From Aquirufa antheringensis (GTDB taxonomy: Bacteria; Bacteroidota; Bacteroidia; Cytophagales; Spirosomataceae): 64,000 bases of DNA. Under the pieces are notes generated by a model that had not been told where the DNA came from, did no database searches, and saw nothing but the letters and a program-made list of their open reading frames with translations. The position numbers and the translations under genes were made by a program. Positions 19,121 to 27,909 of this stretch are shown here, piece by piece. Location of the stretch: positions 373,662 through 437,661 of the forward strand of contig NZ_SEWZ01000001.1 of the NCBI RefSeq assembly GCF_004307425.1, read 5' to 3'. Position 1 is the first letter of the stretch, and every line of letters begins with the position of its first letter.

Positions 19121-20857
19121 TTAATTAAGCCCTAAATCCCCCTGAATCACCCCCACCTTCTTCTGCAATTCTGCATATACGGTAAAGAAGTCTGCCGCAG
19201 AAGTTAAAGGAGCATTTACGGAAACATAGAACTTGATTTTAGGCTCCGTACCCGATGGACGAGCGGAAACTTTCGATCCGTCGGCTAGAATTAATTGAAT
19301 CACATTCGATGCTTCGATGCCTAAGCCTACTTTGATAGGTGTTGTTTTGCCTGTTAATAAGTCGGTTGAAACTAATCCCTCGTAGTCCAAAACGCGAACT
19401 GGCTTCGAACCTGCCACCGTGGCTGGGACGTTTGAGCGTAAGTTGATCATCATTTGTTTGATCTCCTCGGCGCCGGCTTTTCCTTTTTTGGTCAACGAAA
19501 TAAGACCTTCGTAGTAGAAATTGTTTTCTACGTACATCTCAGCTAGGAAGTCGAAGAGCGATTTGCCCTGATCTTTCGCGTAAGCCGTTAATTCCGCGAT
19601 CATTGCGCAAGAGGCCACTGCGTCTTTATCGCGCACTGCATCGCCGATTAAATAGCCATAGGACTCTTCTCCGCCGCCCAGGAACTTTTCTTTTCCTTCT
19701 AATTCGCGGATGACTTGGGCGATGTATTTGAAGCCGGTTAAGGTATTATAGCAAGGCACGCCTTTAGAGGCGCACATTTTGTCGATTAAATCGGTCGTTA
19801 CGATGGTTTTCGCGGCGAACTCGTTGCCCTTTAAATCCGATACTTTTAACAAGTAATACAGGATTAGGCTGGCCATTTGGTTCCCGTTTAACAGGGCCCA
19901 TTCGCCGTCTGGGCTTTTCACAGCGGCTCCTACGCGGTCTGCGTCGGGGTCGGTGGCGATGACGAGGTCGGCATCGATTTCTTTGGCCTTATTTAATGCC
20001 AAAGTCAAGGCTTCCTTCTCCTCCGGATTCGGATAAATCACCGTAGGGAAGTTTCCGTTCGGAATCGCTTGCTCTTCTACGACCGTCACCGCCTCAAATC
20101 CTAATAGGGCCAAAGCAGGCGGCACTAACGTAATCCCGGTTCCGTGAATAGGGGAGAAGACGATTTTAAGGTCTTTTTGGCGCTTGATCACTTCCGGTTG
20201 GCGGCAGTTCTCAAGGATTGTTTGTAAGTAGGCCTCGTCAATAGCGCCATCTAATAGGTGCAATAAGGCATCGTTTCCTTCGAATTTGATGTCCGCAATA
20301 CTCGTAATTGCGTTCACCTCTTTCACGATGTTCTTATCATGCGGAGCAACCACTTGAGATCCATCAGACCAATAGGCTTTATAGCCGTTGTATTCTTTTG
20401 GGTTATGCGACGCCGTGATTACTAAACCTGCTTGGCAACCTAGGTGGCGAACCGTGAAGGAAAGCTGTGGTGTGGGACGCAAAGCCGGGAATAGATAAAC
20501 TTCGATCCCATTCGCGGTGAAAATATCCGCAGCGATGCGCGTGAATTCGGGCGAATTATTGCGAGAATCGTGCGCGATGGCTACTTTGATTTTTTGGCCT
20601 GGTAAAGACGCATTTAAGTAGTTTGCAAAGCCTTGAGTGGCAGCGCCTACCGTGTATTTGTTCATTCGATTCGAGCCTACACCCATCTCGCCGCGCATTC
20701 CACCTGTCCCAAATTCCAGGGATTTGTAGAAGGAGTCCGTCAAAGTAGTCTGATCGCCTTTCGCGATCAATTCTTGGATAGTTGCCTTGGTTTCAGCGTC
20801 GTAAGGGCCTGAAAGCCATTGGTCAATCGTTTGTTGCGTGGTCGAATCTAAGGTCAT
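19121..20857 (-). CDS. phospho-sugar mutase (phosphoglucomutase/phosphomannomutase)
   Basis: A 578-residue alpha-D-phosphohexomutase of the long bacterial PgcA type. The phosphoserine loop is ITASHNPKEYNGYKAYW near residue 150, the metal loop DPDADR near residue 305 (ATDPDADRVGAA), the sugar loop GGEESYGYL near residue 410, and the phosphate loop SARPSGTEPKIKFY near residue 540. It interconverts sugar 1- and 6-phosphates in the cytoplasm; glucose or mannose preference cannot be decided by reading. The dapF gene lies one base upstream on the same strand. Confidence 0.93.
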   Translation of the reverse strand: MTLDSTTQQTIDQWLSGPYDAETKATIQELIAKGDQTTLTDSFYKSLEFGTGGMRGEMGVGSNRMNKYTVGAATQGFANYLNASLPGQKIKVAIAHDSRNNSPEFTRIAADIFTANGIEVYLFPALRPTPQLSFTVRHLGCQAGLVITASHNPKEYNGYKAYWSDGSQVVAPHDKNIVKEVNAITSIADIKFEGNDALLHLLDGAIDEAYLQTILENCRQPEVIKRQKDLKIVFSPIHGTGITLVPPALALLGFEAVTVVEEQAIPNGNFPTVIYPNPEEKEALTLALNKAKEIDADLVIATDPDADRVGAAVKSPDGEWALLNGNQMASLILYYLLKVSDLKGNEFAAKTIVTTDLIDKMCASKGVPCYNTLTGFKYIAQVIRELEGKEKFLGGGEESYGYLIGDAVRDKDAVASCAMIAELTAYAKDQGKSLFDFLAEMYVENNFYYEGLISLTKKGKAGAEEIKQMMINLRSNVPATVAGSKPVRVLDYEGLVSTDLLTGKTTPIKVGLGIEASNVIQLILADGSKVSARPSGTEPKIKFYVSVNAPLTSAADFFTVYAELQKKVGVIQGDLGLN

Positions 20858-20858
20858 A

Positions 20859-21632
20859 TTATGCAGAAATTGTGCCAGTGAACACTTGTTTCGCTGGGCC
20901 GATCAAGAAAATATTGGTAAAACCAGTGATAGCATCGCCGTCGAAATTGACTGCTAATTCCCCACCTAGGGTTTTGATTTTAATTGGAGTTTGTACGTTT
21001 TTGAAGGTCTTGGCCACTAAAGCCGCCGCCGTCACGCCCGTACCACACGAATACGTTTCGTCTTCCACACCGCGTTCATAGGTGCGGACGAAGAGCGTTT
21101 GGTCATCTAATTTTTCAACGAAGTTTGCATTCGTCCCATTAATAGGTTGGTATGCCTCAGAGTAGCGGATCGCTGCACCGGTATTTTTAACATCATAAAA
21201 CTGCACCTGATTCGTAAAACGCACGAAATGGGGCGAACCCGTATTCGTGAAATAGTCATCATTGTGCTGCTCGATGCCCGGAACATCCACCATTTGCAAG
21301 GAGATGGTCTCTGGTGTAATATAGGCCAAATGGGGTCCATCTACCGCGATAAAGTGTGCTTTCTCGGTCACGATGCCTAAATCTGCCGCAAAGCGAACTA
21401 AACAGCGACCACCATTACCACACATCGTGCCCTCGGTTCCATCGGAATTATAATAAACCATTCGGAAATCATAGCCCTCAGCCTCTTGCAAGAGCATAAA
21501 GCCATCAGCTCCGATCCCAAAACGGCGGTGGCAAAGCAATGCAATCGCCTCTTGATCTAGGCCAAAAGTCTTAGCGCGGTCATCGACCACCACAAAATCA
21601 TTTCCAGTTCCTTGGTATTTGTAAAAATGCAT
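20859..21632 (-). CDS. dapF: diaminopimelate epimerase
   Basis: This 257-residue enzyme converts LL- to meso-diaminopimelate for lysine and peptidoglycan. The two catalytic cysteines lie in GTMCGNGGRCLVRFA near residue 72 and ETYSCGTGVTAAALVA near residue 195, and KYQGTGNDFVVVDDR is the standard N-terminus. Length and motifs are ordinary. It is followed one base later by the mutase gene and preceded by a DinB gene on the same strand, so a three-gene transcript is likely. Confidence 0.96.
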   Translation of the reverse strand: MHFYKYQGTGNDFVVVDDRAKTFGLDQEAIALLCHRRFGIGADGFMLLQEAEGYDFRMVYYNSDGTEGTMCGNGGRCLVRFAADLGIVTEKAHFIAVDGPHLAYITPETISLQMVDVPGIEQHNDDYFTNTGSPHFVRFTNQVQFYDVKNTGAAIRYSEAYQPINGTNANFVEKLDDQTLFVRTYERGVEDETYSCGTGVTAAALVAKTFKNVQTPIKIKTLGGELAVNFDGDAITGFTNIFLIGPAKQVFTGTISA

Positions 21633-21640
21633 AAGGCAAT

Positions 21641-22168
21641 TTAAGAAATTTGGCTCAAATATCGCTCCTTAATTATCCTAAGGTGGTGTTTTTCATGACC
21701 AGCAATCATCCAAGCTAATGCACGTGCACTGATCGATTTGCCATTTGCCTGGCCCATTTGGTTCCATTGCTTGCTGGAAAATGAGTTCAATAAAACAAAG
21801 GTCGCGACACGGGTAGCCTTGTATTGTGCTAAAATATCCATCGCTTCCTGCGTTTCGTATTCTGATGCCGCCTGGTATTCATTTTCGTCAAATCCTGGTA
21901 AGGCTGTTTTTTCGCCTCTGGATAGTGCCAAAACTCGGTATGAAAAGATTCTTTCCGTATCAACCATATGTCCTAATAAACCTTTCAGGCTCCACTTTCC
22001 TGCTGCATAGGCGAACTCTGCTTGACCTTTAGGTAAATTATCATACAAGTCGATGATTTCTTTGGACTGATTTTTCAATACCTCGAATAAATTTTCTTCT
22101 TTCTCAAAACTCAGATATTCAGCGAAATACGTAGCATTCGGGTATTCGTAGCTAGCAGGTAAATGCAT
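21641..22168 (-). CDS. DinB-family protein
   Basis: A 175-residue four-helix DinB-superfamily protein: KWSLKGLLGHMVDTERIFSYRVLALSRGE near residue 52 and AGHEKHHLRIIKERYL near the C-terminus supply the three metal-binding histidines (one in GHM, two in HEKHH). Function of this branch is unknown; relatives include thiol-S-transferases and stress-induced proteins. It is a different subgroup from the YfiT-like protein at 932-1459. It is divergent from tRNA-Asp. Confidence 0.85.
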   Translation of the reverse strand: MHLPASYEYPNATYFAEYLSFEKEENLFEVLKNQSKEIIDLYDNLPKGQAEFAYAAGKWSLKGLLGHMVDTERIFSYRVLALSRGEKTALPGFDENEYQAASEYETQEAMDILAQYKATRVATFVLLNSFSSKQWNQMGQANGKSISARALAWMIAGHEKHHLRIIKERYLSQIS

Positions 22169-22195
22169 ATTTTCTTATTTTTTTACCCAAAGGTA

Positions 22196-22225
22196 TTGTT
22201 TCAAAGCAGAAAATCCCTAATTTTG
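22196..22225 (+). promoter_or_regulatory. promoter of tRNA-Asp
   Basis: TTG at 22196-22198, exactly 19 bases, then TAATTTTG at 22218-22225: a textbook Bacteroidota sigma-A promoter. The tRNA begins 19 bases further. Confidence 0.8.
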
Positions 22226-22243
22226 TGCCACCAATTACAAGAC

Positions 22244-22320
22244 GGTCCGGTAGTTCAGTTGGTTAGAATACATGCCTGTCACGCATGGGGTCGCGGGTTC
22301 GAGTCCCGTCCGGACCGCCA
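22244..22320 (+). tRNA. tRNA-Asp (GTC)
   Basis: A 77-nt tRNA with encoded CCA. The acceptor stem GGTCCGG/CCGGACC, the T arm GCGGGTTCGAGTCCCGT and the anticodon loop CTGTCAC with GTC at 22278-22280 are all intact. Its 3' end was the insertion point of the adjacent island. Confidence 0.97.
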
Positions 22321-22358
22321 ACTAAGAGAAAAGCTTCAAAGAAATTTGAGGCTTTTTT
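22306..22358. repeat. island attachment site, tRNA-side copy (att)
   Basis: A 53-bp stretch identical to 27910-27962. It holds the last 15 bases of tRNA-Asp (CCGTCCGGACCGCCA) and the whole tRNA terminator. Duplication of a tRNA 3' end at both borders is the classical footprint of site-specific integration. Confidence 0.92.
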
Positions 22359-22359
22359 T
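22333..22359 (+). terminator. tRNA-Asp terminator
   Basis: GCTTCAAA, loop GAAA, TTTGAGGC (one T-G pair), then seven T. The same hairpin recurs in the right att copy at 27937-27962. Confidence 0.9.
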
Positions 22360-22389
22360 GTGCCCGATTTTAATGGTTTGCAGGGATGT

Positions 22390-25275
22390 TCAATTGTTTT
22401 TATGGTATCCCTCTACAATAAATGTTTCATTAGGTTTAACATTTCCTTTCAACGCACCTCGTCGAAGTTTTATAACTATAGCACAAGTTGCTCTTGCATA
22501 GGTATAGGGTATTGCCTCTTCGAAAATTAGAATTTTTTCCACAATGGATGGGTTGATCTCAAGTTCAATATTGTCAATTTCGTCTTGACGTAGTTCTTGG
22601 TTCTCAATATAGACTTTTAATCCAGGGCCAAATCTATTTTTACGTGGTTGGATAAGTGTATTCAACACGGTGGACATGGAAGGCTGATTTTTAATTCTAT
22701 TTTCACCTACCATAACACTAGGAGAAATACCATTGATTTCATTTGGATCAGATTTTTTAGTCCGAATTACGACTTCTTCCAAAACGGTATTTTCTTTCTC
22801 TTTTCTGATTCTTTCTAAAATAATACGGTTTTTACGATTTTCTAATTCAGCTAAAGATTCCGTTTTATCTAGTAGGCTCCAATTAACCGTTGATTTCGAA
22901 GTTGAAATGGGAGGAGTAGCTGTTAGTGTGTCTAAAATAACTTTATTCTCAGGGGCAATAAAAGTGGCTCTCATTTTACCGTAAAAATCAATGTTTTGAA
23001 AAACAAATTGCTTCTTGGCGACTGTAAAAAATGGCGTTATTTTTTGTTCCGTTGTATCATTTTGAATATTCGATAAAACCATTGAAAGCTTATACTCTTT
23101 TTTATTTTCCTTTCCATCTAATCCAACTATTTGTCCCTTTAAATTAAGCCCCTTTTCTGCTGAATATTTGAGTATAGGGTCAACATTGAAAAAGTGTGAA
23201 AGAGGTTTAGTTAATACTATTTTGTCCTTATTTAAATCATCTTTGGTGATTTCATTTGGATTGATATCAACTATACGTTCACTTAGTTGGTTTCCATTTT
23301 TATCGATCAAAAAACAGTTAATTTCTCCGAACAAAATGTTTTTAGGGATATTGATGAGTAATGTTGGGTTATTGTTTTGAAACCTTTTCCAATAAACTAC
23401 GTGATTTTCTCTAGTTAATAATAGCGTAATTGTATCATTCGATATTTCATTTGTCTGGATAAATACACTTAGTTGTTTTTTACTACTTAAATGATCAATT
23501 GTTAAAATAGTGCCCTTAGGCCGAGATGAGGGGAGAGTAAAGTACTTTTTTCCTACTTTAATTCGATAAACCTCATCACCTTTGGGTAATAAGTCAAATA
23601 CAGTTACACCTTCATTATCTGTATGAGCATTAGTCAAAGTGTCATTATTACTATTCAATAATGAAAAAGGAACACTAATCTTTTCTCCCAAAGTATTCAG
23701 CGTTTCTATGGCCACTTTAGACTTCAAGCTATCCACTAAAAATCCCCCTTCAATATGAACAATTAGCGTATCGAAAACTGATATTGAGGGAACTGATGGT
23801 ATCTCTCTTTTGAAATTTTGAGAAAAAACAGTGAAATCTTGCTTGAAGAATCCTTTATCCGAAAAATTGCGCATCCAATTGGTGTATGCTCGAATCTGAT
23901 ACTTACCAGATGGTAATTCAAGGGAAGTTGGAATGGATAAATCCGCTTTCCCGTCTTCTAACTTTAACGTAAATCGGTTCAATATCTTTTTCCACTTTAA
24001 GTCGATAAACTCAACATACAACGGGATACTTAATTGAGATGGTACACTTTCCTTTGTAATTTGACTTAGCCTACTTTCAGTAACAAATGTCTTCAGTCGA
24101 ATTGTTTCCCCTGCTAAATAATAGGGCTGAATACCTTTAATGTCAATTTTCTCTCTGGGGATTTCAATTAAAGCCTGTATTTGTTGAGGTAATCGGGGTA
24201 AATTTTGAGGAAAGGTAATTTTATTATCTTCAAACAATTCAAAATCTAAAGGCAGTAAATTGGCCAAACGTTTTTCACCCATTTTCCCATTAATTTCAAT
24301 GGAGTAGGGGTCTAACAAATTCCCTTCGGAACTAATTACTATTTCTGATAAAGGCTTTATTTCTGAAAATTGTGCGGATAATTGTTCATTTTCATATACA
24401 ATCACCATGGGTTTATGAATGGTCAAACTATATAAATTAGGTATCGAAGTGGGCTGAATTATTTCTTGTGGGTTACAATCGAAATACAAAGGGGAATTTG
24501 GAGATTTAGTGGATTCAGTATTTAAAAAATACGCCTTAAAACCTTCTTCTTTTAATCGATTATTTAATAATGATTTTAAAAAGTGCCTAATTGAGCCTTG
24601 GTAAGCTATAATTCTATTTTTCTCCCATTGTGCTTTTTGTTTGCTGTTTTGTGGTTCAATTAATTCATATCTACTCAGACCTTTGTATGATATTCTATTT
24701 GATTTTTTTTCAAACCCATCCAGAACGTACGTTTGTTTATAACCTAATTTTAAATTTTCAATAATAATTGGCTGGTTCGCTTGAGCTGAAAACTCCCTCG
24801 TTTCTCGATTGTAGTCAATGTCGATAACCTCTTTATTCAAGATCTTAACTTCTTTTTTATTAAAGTCATTACCTAAAAACTCACTTTCAAATTGTTTGAT
24901 TTGTTTTTCCCAAACCTTATCACGACTTCCTGTAACTTTTACTTCATTTAAGACTTTACTATCTTCTTCTAAGGAAATTTGTATTTCGAGGCTTTTATCT
25001 AAAATTTCAATATTTTGGATAGCTGATTTATACCCAATCATTGAAGCAACCAAACGATAACTACCCAGTGGTATATTTTTTATAATGAAAGTGCCATCTT
25101 GGTTGGTTTGAGTTCCAATAGTTGTGCCTTCAATGAATACATTAACGAAAGGAAATGCGCTATGATTTTTATTATCTAAAACTTGACCCTTTAGGGAGAA
25201 TTTTTGTTGTCCAAAACTGACAAAAGACAGTATTACAAAAACGAATAAGTGTAAATATTTAGCCATGGTTTTCAT
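22390..25275 (-). CDS. large surface protein: CarboxypepD_reg-like, macroglobulin-like and plug-like regions
   Basis: The 961-residue product has a signal peptide (MKTMAKYLHLFVFVILSFVSFGQQ), then a carboxypeptidase-regulatory-like beta-sandwich at about residues 25-110 (GQVLDNKNHSAFPFVNVFI, TIGTQTNQDGTFIIKNIPLG). A middle part near residues 400-480 looks like an MG2 macroglobulin domain (LPSGKYQIRAYTNWMRNF). The last 120 residues (EEVVIRTKK, later ARATCAIVIKLRRGA) resemble the plug of TonB receptors but no beta-barrel follows. Such proteins are common in Bacteroidota and probably sit at the outer membrane; function unknown. The start at 25275 is favoured over 25290 because the signal peptide then begins cleanly. 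It is island cargo. Confidence 0.7.
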   Translation of the reverse strand: MKTMAKYLHLFVFVILSFVSFGQQKFSLKGQVLDNKNHSAFPFVNVFIEGTTIGTQTNQDGTFIIKNIPLGSYRLVASMIGYKSAIQNIEILDKSLEIQISLEEDSKVLNEVKVTGSRDKVWEKQIKQFESEFLGNDFNKKEVKILNKEVIDIDYNRETREFSAQANQPIIIENLKLGYKQTYVLDGFEKKSNRISYKGLSRYELIEPQNSKQKAQWEKNRIIAYQGSIRHFLKSLLNNRLKEEGFKAYFLNTESTKSPNSPLYFDCNPQEIIQPTSIPNLYSLTIHKPMVIVYENEQLSAQFSEIKPLSEIVISSEGNLLDPYSIEINGKMGEKRLANLLPLDFELFEDNKITFPQNLPRLPQQIQALIEIPREKIDIKGIQPYYLAGETIRLKTFVTESRLSQITKESVPSQLSIPLYVEFIDLKWKKILNRFTLKLEDGKADLSIPTSLELPSGKYQIRAYTNWMRNFSDKGFFKQDFTVFSQNFKREIPSVPSISVFDTLIVHIEGGFLVDSLKSKVAIETLNTLGEKISVPFSLLNSNNDTLTNAHTDNEGVTVFDLLPKGDEVYRIKVGKKYFTLPSSRPKGTILTIDHLSSKKQLSVFIQTNEISNDTITLLLTRENHVVYWKRFQNNNPTLLINIPKNILFGEINCFLIDKNGNQLSERIVDINPNEITKDDLNKDKIVLTKPLSHFFNVDPILKYSAEKGLNLKGQIVGLDGKENKKEYKLSMVLSNIQNDTTEQKITPFFTVAKKQFVFQNIDFYGKMRATFIAPENKVILDTLTATPPISTSKSTVNWSLLDKTESLAELENRKNRIILERIRKEKENTVLEEVVIRTKKSDPNEINGISPSVMVGENRIKNQPSMSTVLNTLIQPRKNRFGPGLKVYIENQELRQDEIDNIELEINPSIVEKILIFEEAIPYTYARATCAIVIKLRRGALKGNVKPNETFIVEGYHKNN

Positions 25276-25427
25276 AACTTTATTTACCAAGGTTAAACTT
25301 TTTGAAAATTAAATCCAAATAATAGCACTTGAAGAAATTGATTATAATGTTGACTGTCTGAAAAAGTGGTACTTAGATGCGGTAGTTCTGAATTGGTTGA
25401 ACCTGATAAATTTATTAAATTGGTCGA

Positions 25428-26417
25428 ATGAGAGGTATCGTATTTTTATATATTTTTTTCATACCAATACTTTTGGTAGGTCAAAGTAAATCGGCCAAAG
25501 AGTTTGGATTTCGACATATTGTTTTCGGTTACAAAGGAGATACGGTTGATATACTTATAAAATCGAAAAAAGGTGAGGAAGGTCTTCCGAAACCACTATT
25601 CTTCTTTATTCAAGGGTCACTGCCACATCCTTTAATAATCACTGAAAATGGCGGTAATTACGGAGTGTTCCCATTTGATACTGATAGTCTCGAACAAAGG
25701 TATCATCTCGTTATCGTGGGAAAACCTTTTACGCCAATGATTGTAGATAAAATGAAGTTGAAAAACTTTCAATTCGTAGATAGTACTACTAATAGGTTTT
25801 CAAAGGAATACATTAAACGAAACTATTTGGGTTATTATGTTGATAGGGATATAAAGGTTCTTGAATTCCTCTTGAAACAGAAGTGGGTTAAGAAAAACAA
25901 GTTGGTTGTATCAACACATTCAGAAGGATCTACGATAGGTGCCAAACTTTCTGTACTATATCCCAAGGTTACACATTTGATTTATTCTGGCGGAAATCCA
26001 TTTGGAAGATATATAAATATAATCCTTCAAAATCGATTTGAGGAACTTTCTGATACTACTATAAATACAGAAGACGCCTACAATCAATGGAAAAACATAG
26101 TTAGAGAACCGCAACAAATTGATAATTCTGGCGGTGACACCCATAAAGGAACATTTGGATTTTCCATTCCACCGATAAATTATTTGAGAAAACTGAAAAT
26201 CCCCGTCTTGGTAAGTTATGGTACCATGGATTATTGTAGTCCATTCAATGATTATATGAGATTAGAATTTATCCAAAAAGGAAAGAGAAATTTCACATTC
26301 AAACCTTACATCGGATTAGAACATAATTATTTCCCCAAGGATAAAATGGGTGTAGTAAATCATAATGAATTTTACTGGAACAAGGTGTCAAGTGATTGGT
26401 TAAAATGGTTGGATTAG
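25428..26417 (+). CDS. secreted alpha/beta hydrolase
   Basis: A 329-residue protein with a signal peptide ending near GQS (residue 20). The nucleophile elbow is VVSTHSEGSTIGAKLS near residue 165, where the first glycine of GxSxG is threonine; the probable catalytic acid lies in YGTMDYCSPFNDY near residue 268 and the histidine in GLEHNYFP near residue 301. Substrate unknown. It is divergent from the large surface protein over a 150-bp AT-rich gap and belongs to the island cargo. Confidence 0.72.
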   Translation: MRGIVFLYIFFIPILLVGQSKSAKEFGFRHIVFGYKGDTVDILIKSKKGEEGLPKPLFFFIQGSLPHPLIITENGGNYGVFPFDTDSLEQRYHLVIVGKPFTPMIVDKMKLKNFQFVDSTTNRFSKEYIKRNYLGYYVDRDIKVLEFLLKQKWVKKNKLVVSTHSEGSTIGAKLSVLYPKVTHLIYSGGNPFGRYINIILQNRFEELSDTTINTEDAYNQWKNIVREPQQIDNSGGDTHKGTFGFSIPPINYLRKLKIPVLVSYGTMDYCSPFNDYMRLEFIQKGKRNFTFKPYIGLEHNYFPKDKMGVVNHNEFYWNKVSSDWLKWLD

Positions 26418-26615
26418 TAATTTGTCTTTGATTTAGGAAGGTGCAAATATCTAACTCAAAATGTCGGGATTATATAAATTATATTCTGTTTAGGATTAAT
26501 TAAGAAGGTTTTGTGCTAAATCTGGATCAGAACCTATTAAATTCAAACAATTAGCGTGTCTATCTAATTTTTATACTTTTATATTTTTACCATTTTGTTC
26601 TGCATTATTTCATTC

Positions 26616-26652
26616 AGATTTGTTTCATTCCACCCACTAAGCGAAAGGAATC
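26616..26652. repeat. internal copy of island right-end sequence plus degenerate att
   Basis: AGATTTGTTTCATTCC at 26616-26631 is identical to 27892-27907, immediately before the right att site. The following ACTAAGCGAAAGGAATC resembles ACTAAGAGAAAAGCTTC of the att core. Confidence 0.55.
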
Positions 26653-26732
26653 AAAAATGGGGGTATTCATCACAATCAAAAGACTATTTTTTAATTAATA
26701 TAAAACTCTCAACATTAAATTCTGCAAATAAA

Positions 26733-26813
26733 TTAAGGGTGTAGCCTTAAAAATATTTTTATATTTCAGGTAATAACCTTAAATTTGTATCAAATGTTTC
26801 AGGTAATAGCCTT
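26733..26813 (+). promoter_or_regulatory. three phased operator-like repeats and -7 element before the HTH/Fic pair
   Basis: Copies read AAGGGTGTAGCCTTA (26735-26749), AGGTAATAACCTTA (26768-26781) and AGGTAATAGCCTTA (26801-26814). The CCTTA halves start at 745, 777 and 810 of this kilobase, i.e. 32-33 bp or three helical turns apart. A TAAATTTG -7 element (26780-26787) lies between copies two and three, and the last copy touches the ATG. This suits autorepression by the HTH protein. Confidence 0.6.
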
Positions 26814-27278
26814 ATGAAAAACAATAAACAGTATTTGCTTTTACAGCAAACGGATAAGAAATTACTAGCTTTTAAGGATTTGAAAGCAATAGTAGTGCCG
26901 ACAAAAGGGTGGATCAATACCTTTCGTACAGCATTAAAAATGTCATTGCGCCAATTGGGTAATCGTTTGAATATTGCACCACAAAGTACAAAGGAAATTG
27001 AGGAACGTGAAGCCAATGGAACAATAACGCTCAATAACTTGCGTGATGTAGCTAATGCTTTGGATATGCAATTAGTGTATGGTTTTGTTTCCAAACACGA
27101 GTCATTAGAACAAATGATAGAAAAGCATGCTAAAGTAGTAGCAACTGAGATAGTGATGCGTACTAACAATACGATGACGTTAGAAGACCAACAAAATTCA
27201 AAAGAACGTATTGAGAAAGCAATTGAACAAAAAACTATTGAGATTAAAAGTGAAATGCCAAAATACCTATGGGATTAA
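26814..27278 (+). CDS. HTH protein, mobile mystery protein A family
   Basis: A 154-residue protein with a helix-turn-helix of the XRE type at about residues 33-90 (GWINTFRTALKMSLRQLGNRL, then TITLNNLRDVANALDMQLVYGFV), matching the family called mobile mystery protein A. That family is defined by constant pairing with a Fic-domain partner in mobile DNA, and this gene is followed by exactly such a partner with overlapping stop/start. It probably binds the three repeats in front of it and may neutralise the Fic protein, by analogy with toxin-antitoxin pairs; neither role is shown here. Confidence 0.8.
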   Translation: MKNNKQYLLLQQTDKKLLAFKDLKAIVVPTKGWINTFRTALKMSLRQLGNRLNIAPQSTKEIEEREANGTITLNNLRDVANALDMQLVYGFVSKHESLEQMIEKHAKVVATEIVMRTNNTMTLEDQQNSKERIEKAIEQKTIEIKSEMPKYLWD

Positions 27279-27865
27279 TGATTGAATATATTGACGGTCA
27301 AACACCTTTAAATGAAGAGGAAAAAGAAGGATTGCGTATTCCTTCTATAACCACTCGGGAGGAACTAGACGAATTTGAGCAACTTAATATTGAGAAAGCG
27401 ATTCAATGGACTTTTGGCAAAAAACTAAAGGCAGAACAAGTGTATTCGGAAAAATTCATTAAAGAACTTCATAAGCGTATGTATGGCGAAGTATGGAAAT
27501 GGGCGGGGAATTATAGAACCTCTGAAAAGAATATAGGCATTAAGAGTTATCTTATAGCCATTGAACTCAAACAGTTATTAGATGATGCTATATTTTGGCA
27601 TGAAAATAATACATATGATCCAGAAGAAATGGCTATTAAATTTAAGCACCGTTTAGTGAGTATTCATTGTTTTGCAAATGGAAACGGAAGACATTCACGT
27701 TTAATGGCGGATTTAATCATAGAAAAAATATACGATAACAAATTCTTTTCTTGGGGCAGTGCTAATTTAGTTAAAGCCACAGAGGCGAGAAATAATTACA
27801 TACAAGCAGTTAGAAAGGCGGATAACAACGATATTCAACCTTTAATTGCTTTTGCAAAATCTTAG
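27278..27865 (+). CDS. Fic/Doc-domain protein, mobile mystery protein B family
   Basis: A 195-residue protein with the Fic core motif HCFANGNGRHSR at residues 130-141 (consensus HPFxxGNGRxxR; the proline is cysteine), preceded by YGEVWKWAGNYRTSEKNIGI. Fic enzymes transfer AMP or other nucleotide parts onto target proteins. The catalytic histidine and the GNGR phosphate loop are complete, so activity is plausible. I chose the ATG at 27278 in the TAATG junction; an ATG at 27269 would overlap the partner by ten bases. No clear inhibitory (S/T)xxxE(G/N) helix was found in either protein. It ends 44 bp before the right att site. Confidence 0.85.
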   Translation: MIEYIDGQTPLNEEEKEGLRIPSITTREELDEFEQLNIEKAIQWTFGKKLKAEQVYSEKFIKELHKRMYGEVWKWAGNYRTSEKNIGIKSYLIAIELKQLLDDAIFWHENNTYDPEEMAIKFKHRLVSIHCFANGNGRHSRLMADLIIEKIYDNKFFSWGSANLVKATEARNNYIQAVRKADNNDIQPLIAFAKS

Positions 27866-27891
27866 CCATTTCGCCTAAGTGTTTGATTATT

Positions 27892-27907
27892 AGATTTGTT
27901 TCATTCC
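27892..27907. repeat. right-end 16-bp repeat of the island
   Basis: AGATTTGTTTCATTCC, identical to 26616-26631, ends two bases before the right att copy. Confidence 0.65.
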
Positions 27908-27909
27908 CA

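Larger units (their letters stand above)
26418..26813. other. 396-bp AT-rich gap with internal boundary and operator repeats
   Basis: No gene is supported here. The stretch holds a 16-bp sequence (26616-26631) that recurs at the island's right end, a degenerate att-like sequence behind it, and three phased operator-like repeats running into the start of the HTH gene. Confidence 0.7.

Noticed and set aside
22321-27909. A hidden integrase or transposase in the island
   Set aside because: All long frames are explained by the four listed genes, and none shows R-H-R-Y tyrosine recombinase, serine recombinase or DDE motifs.
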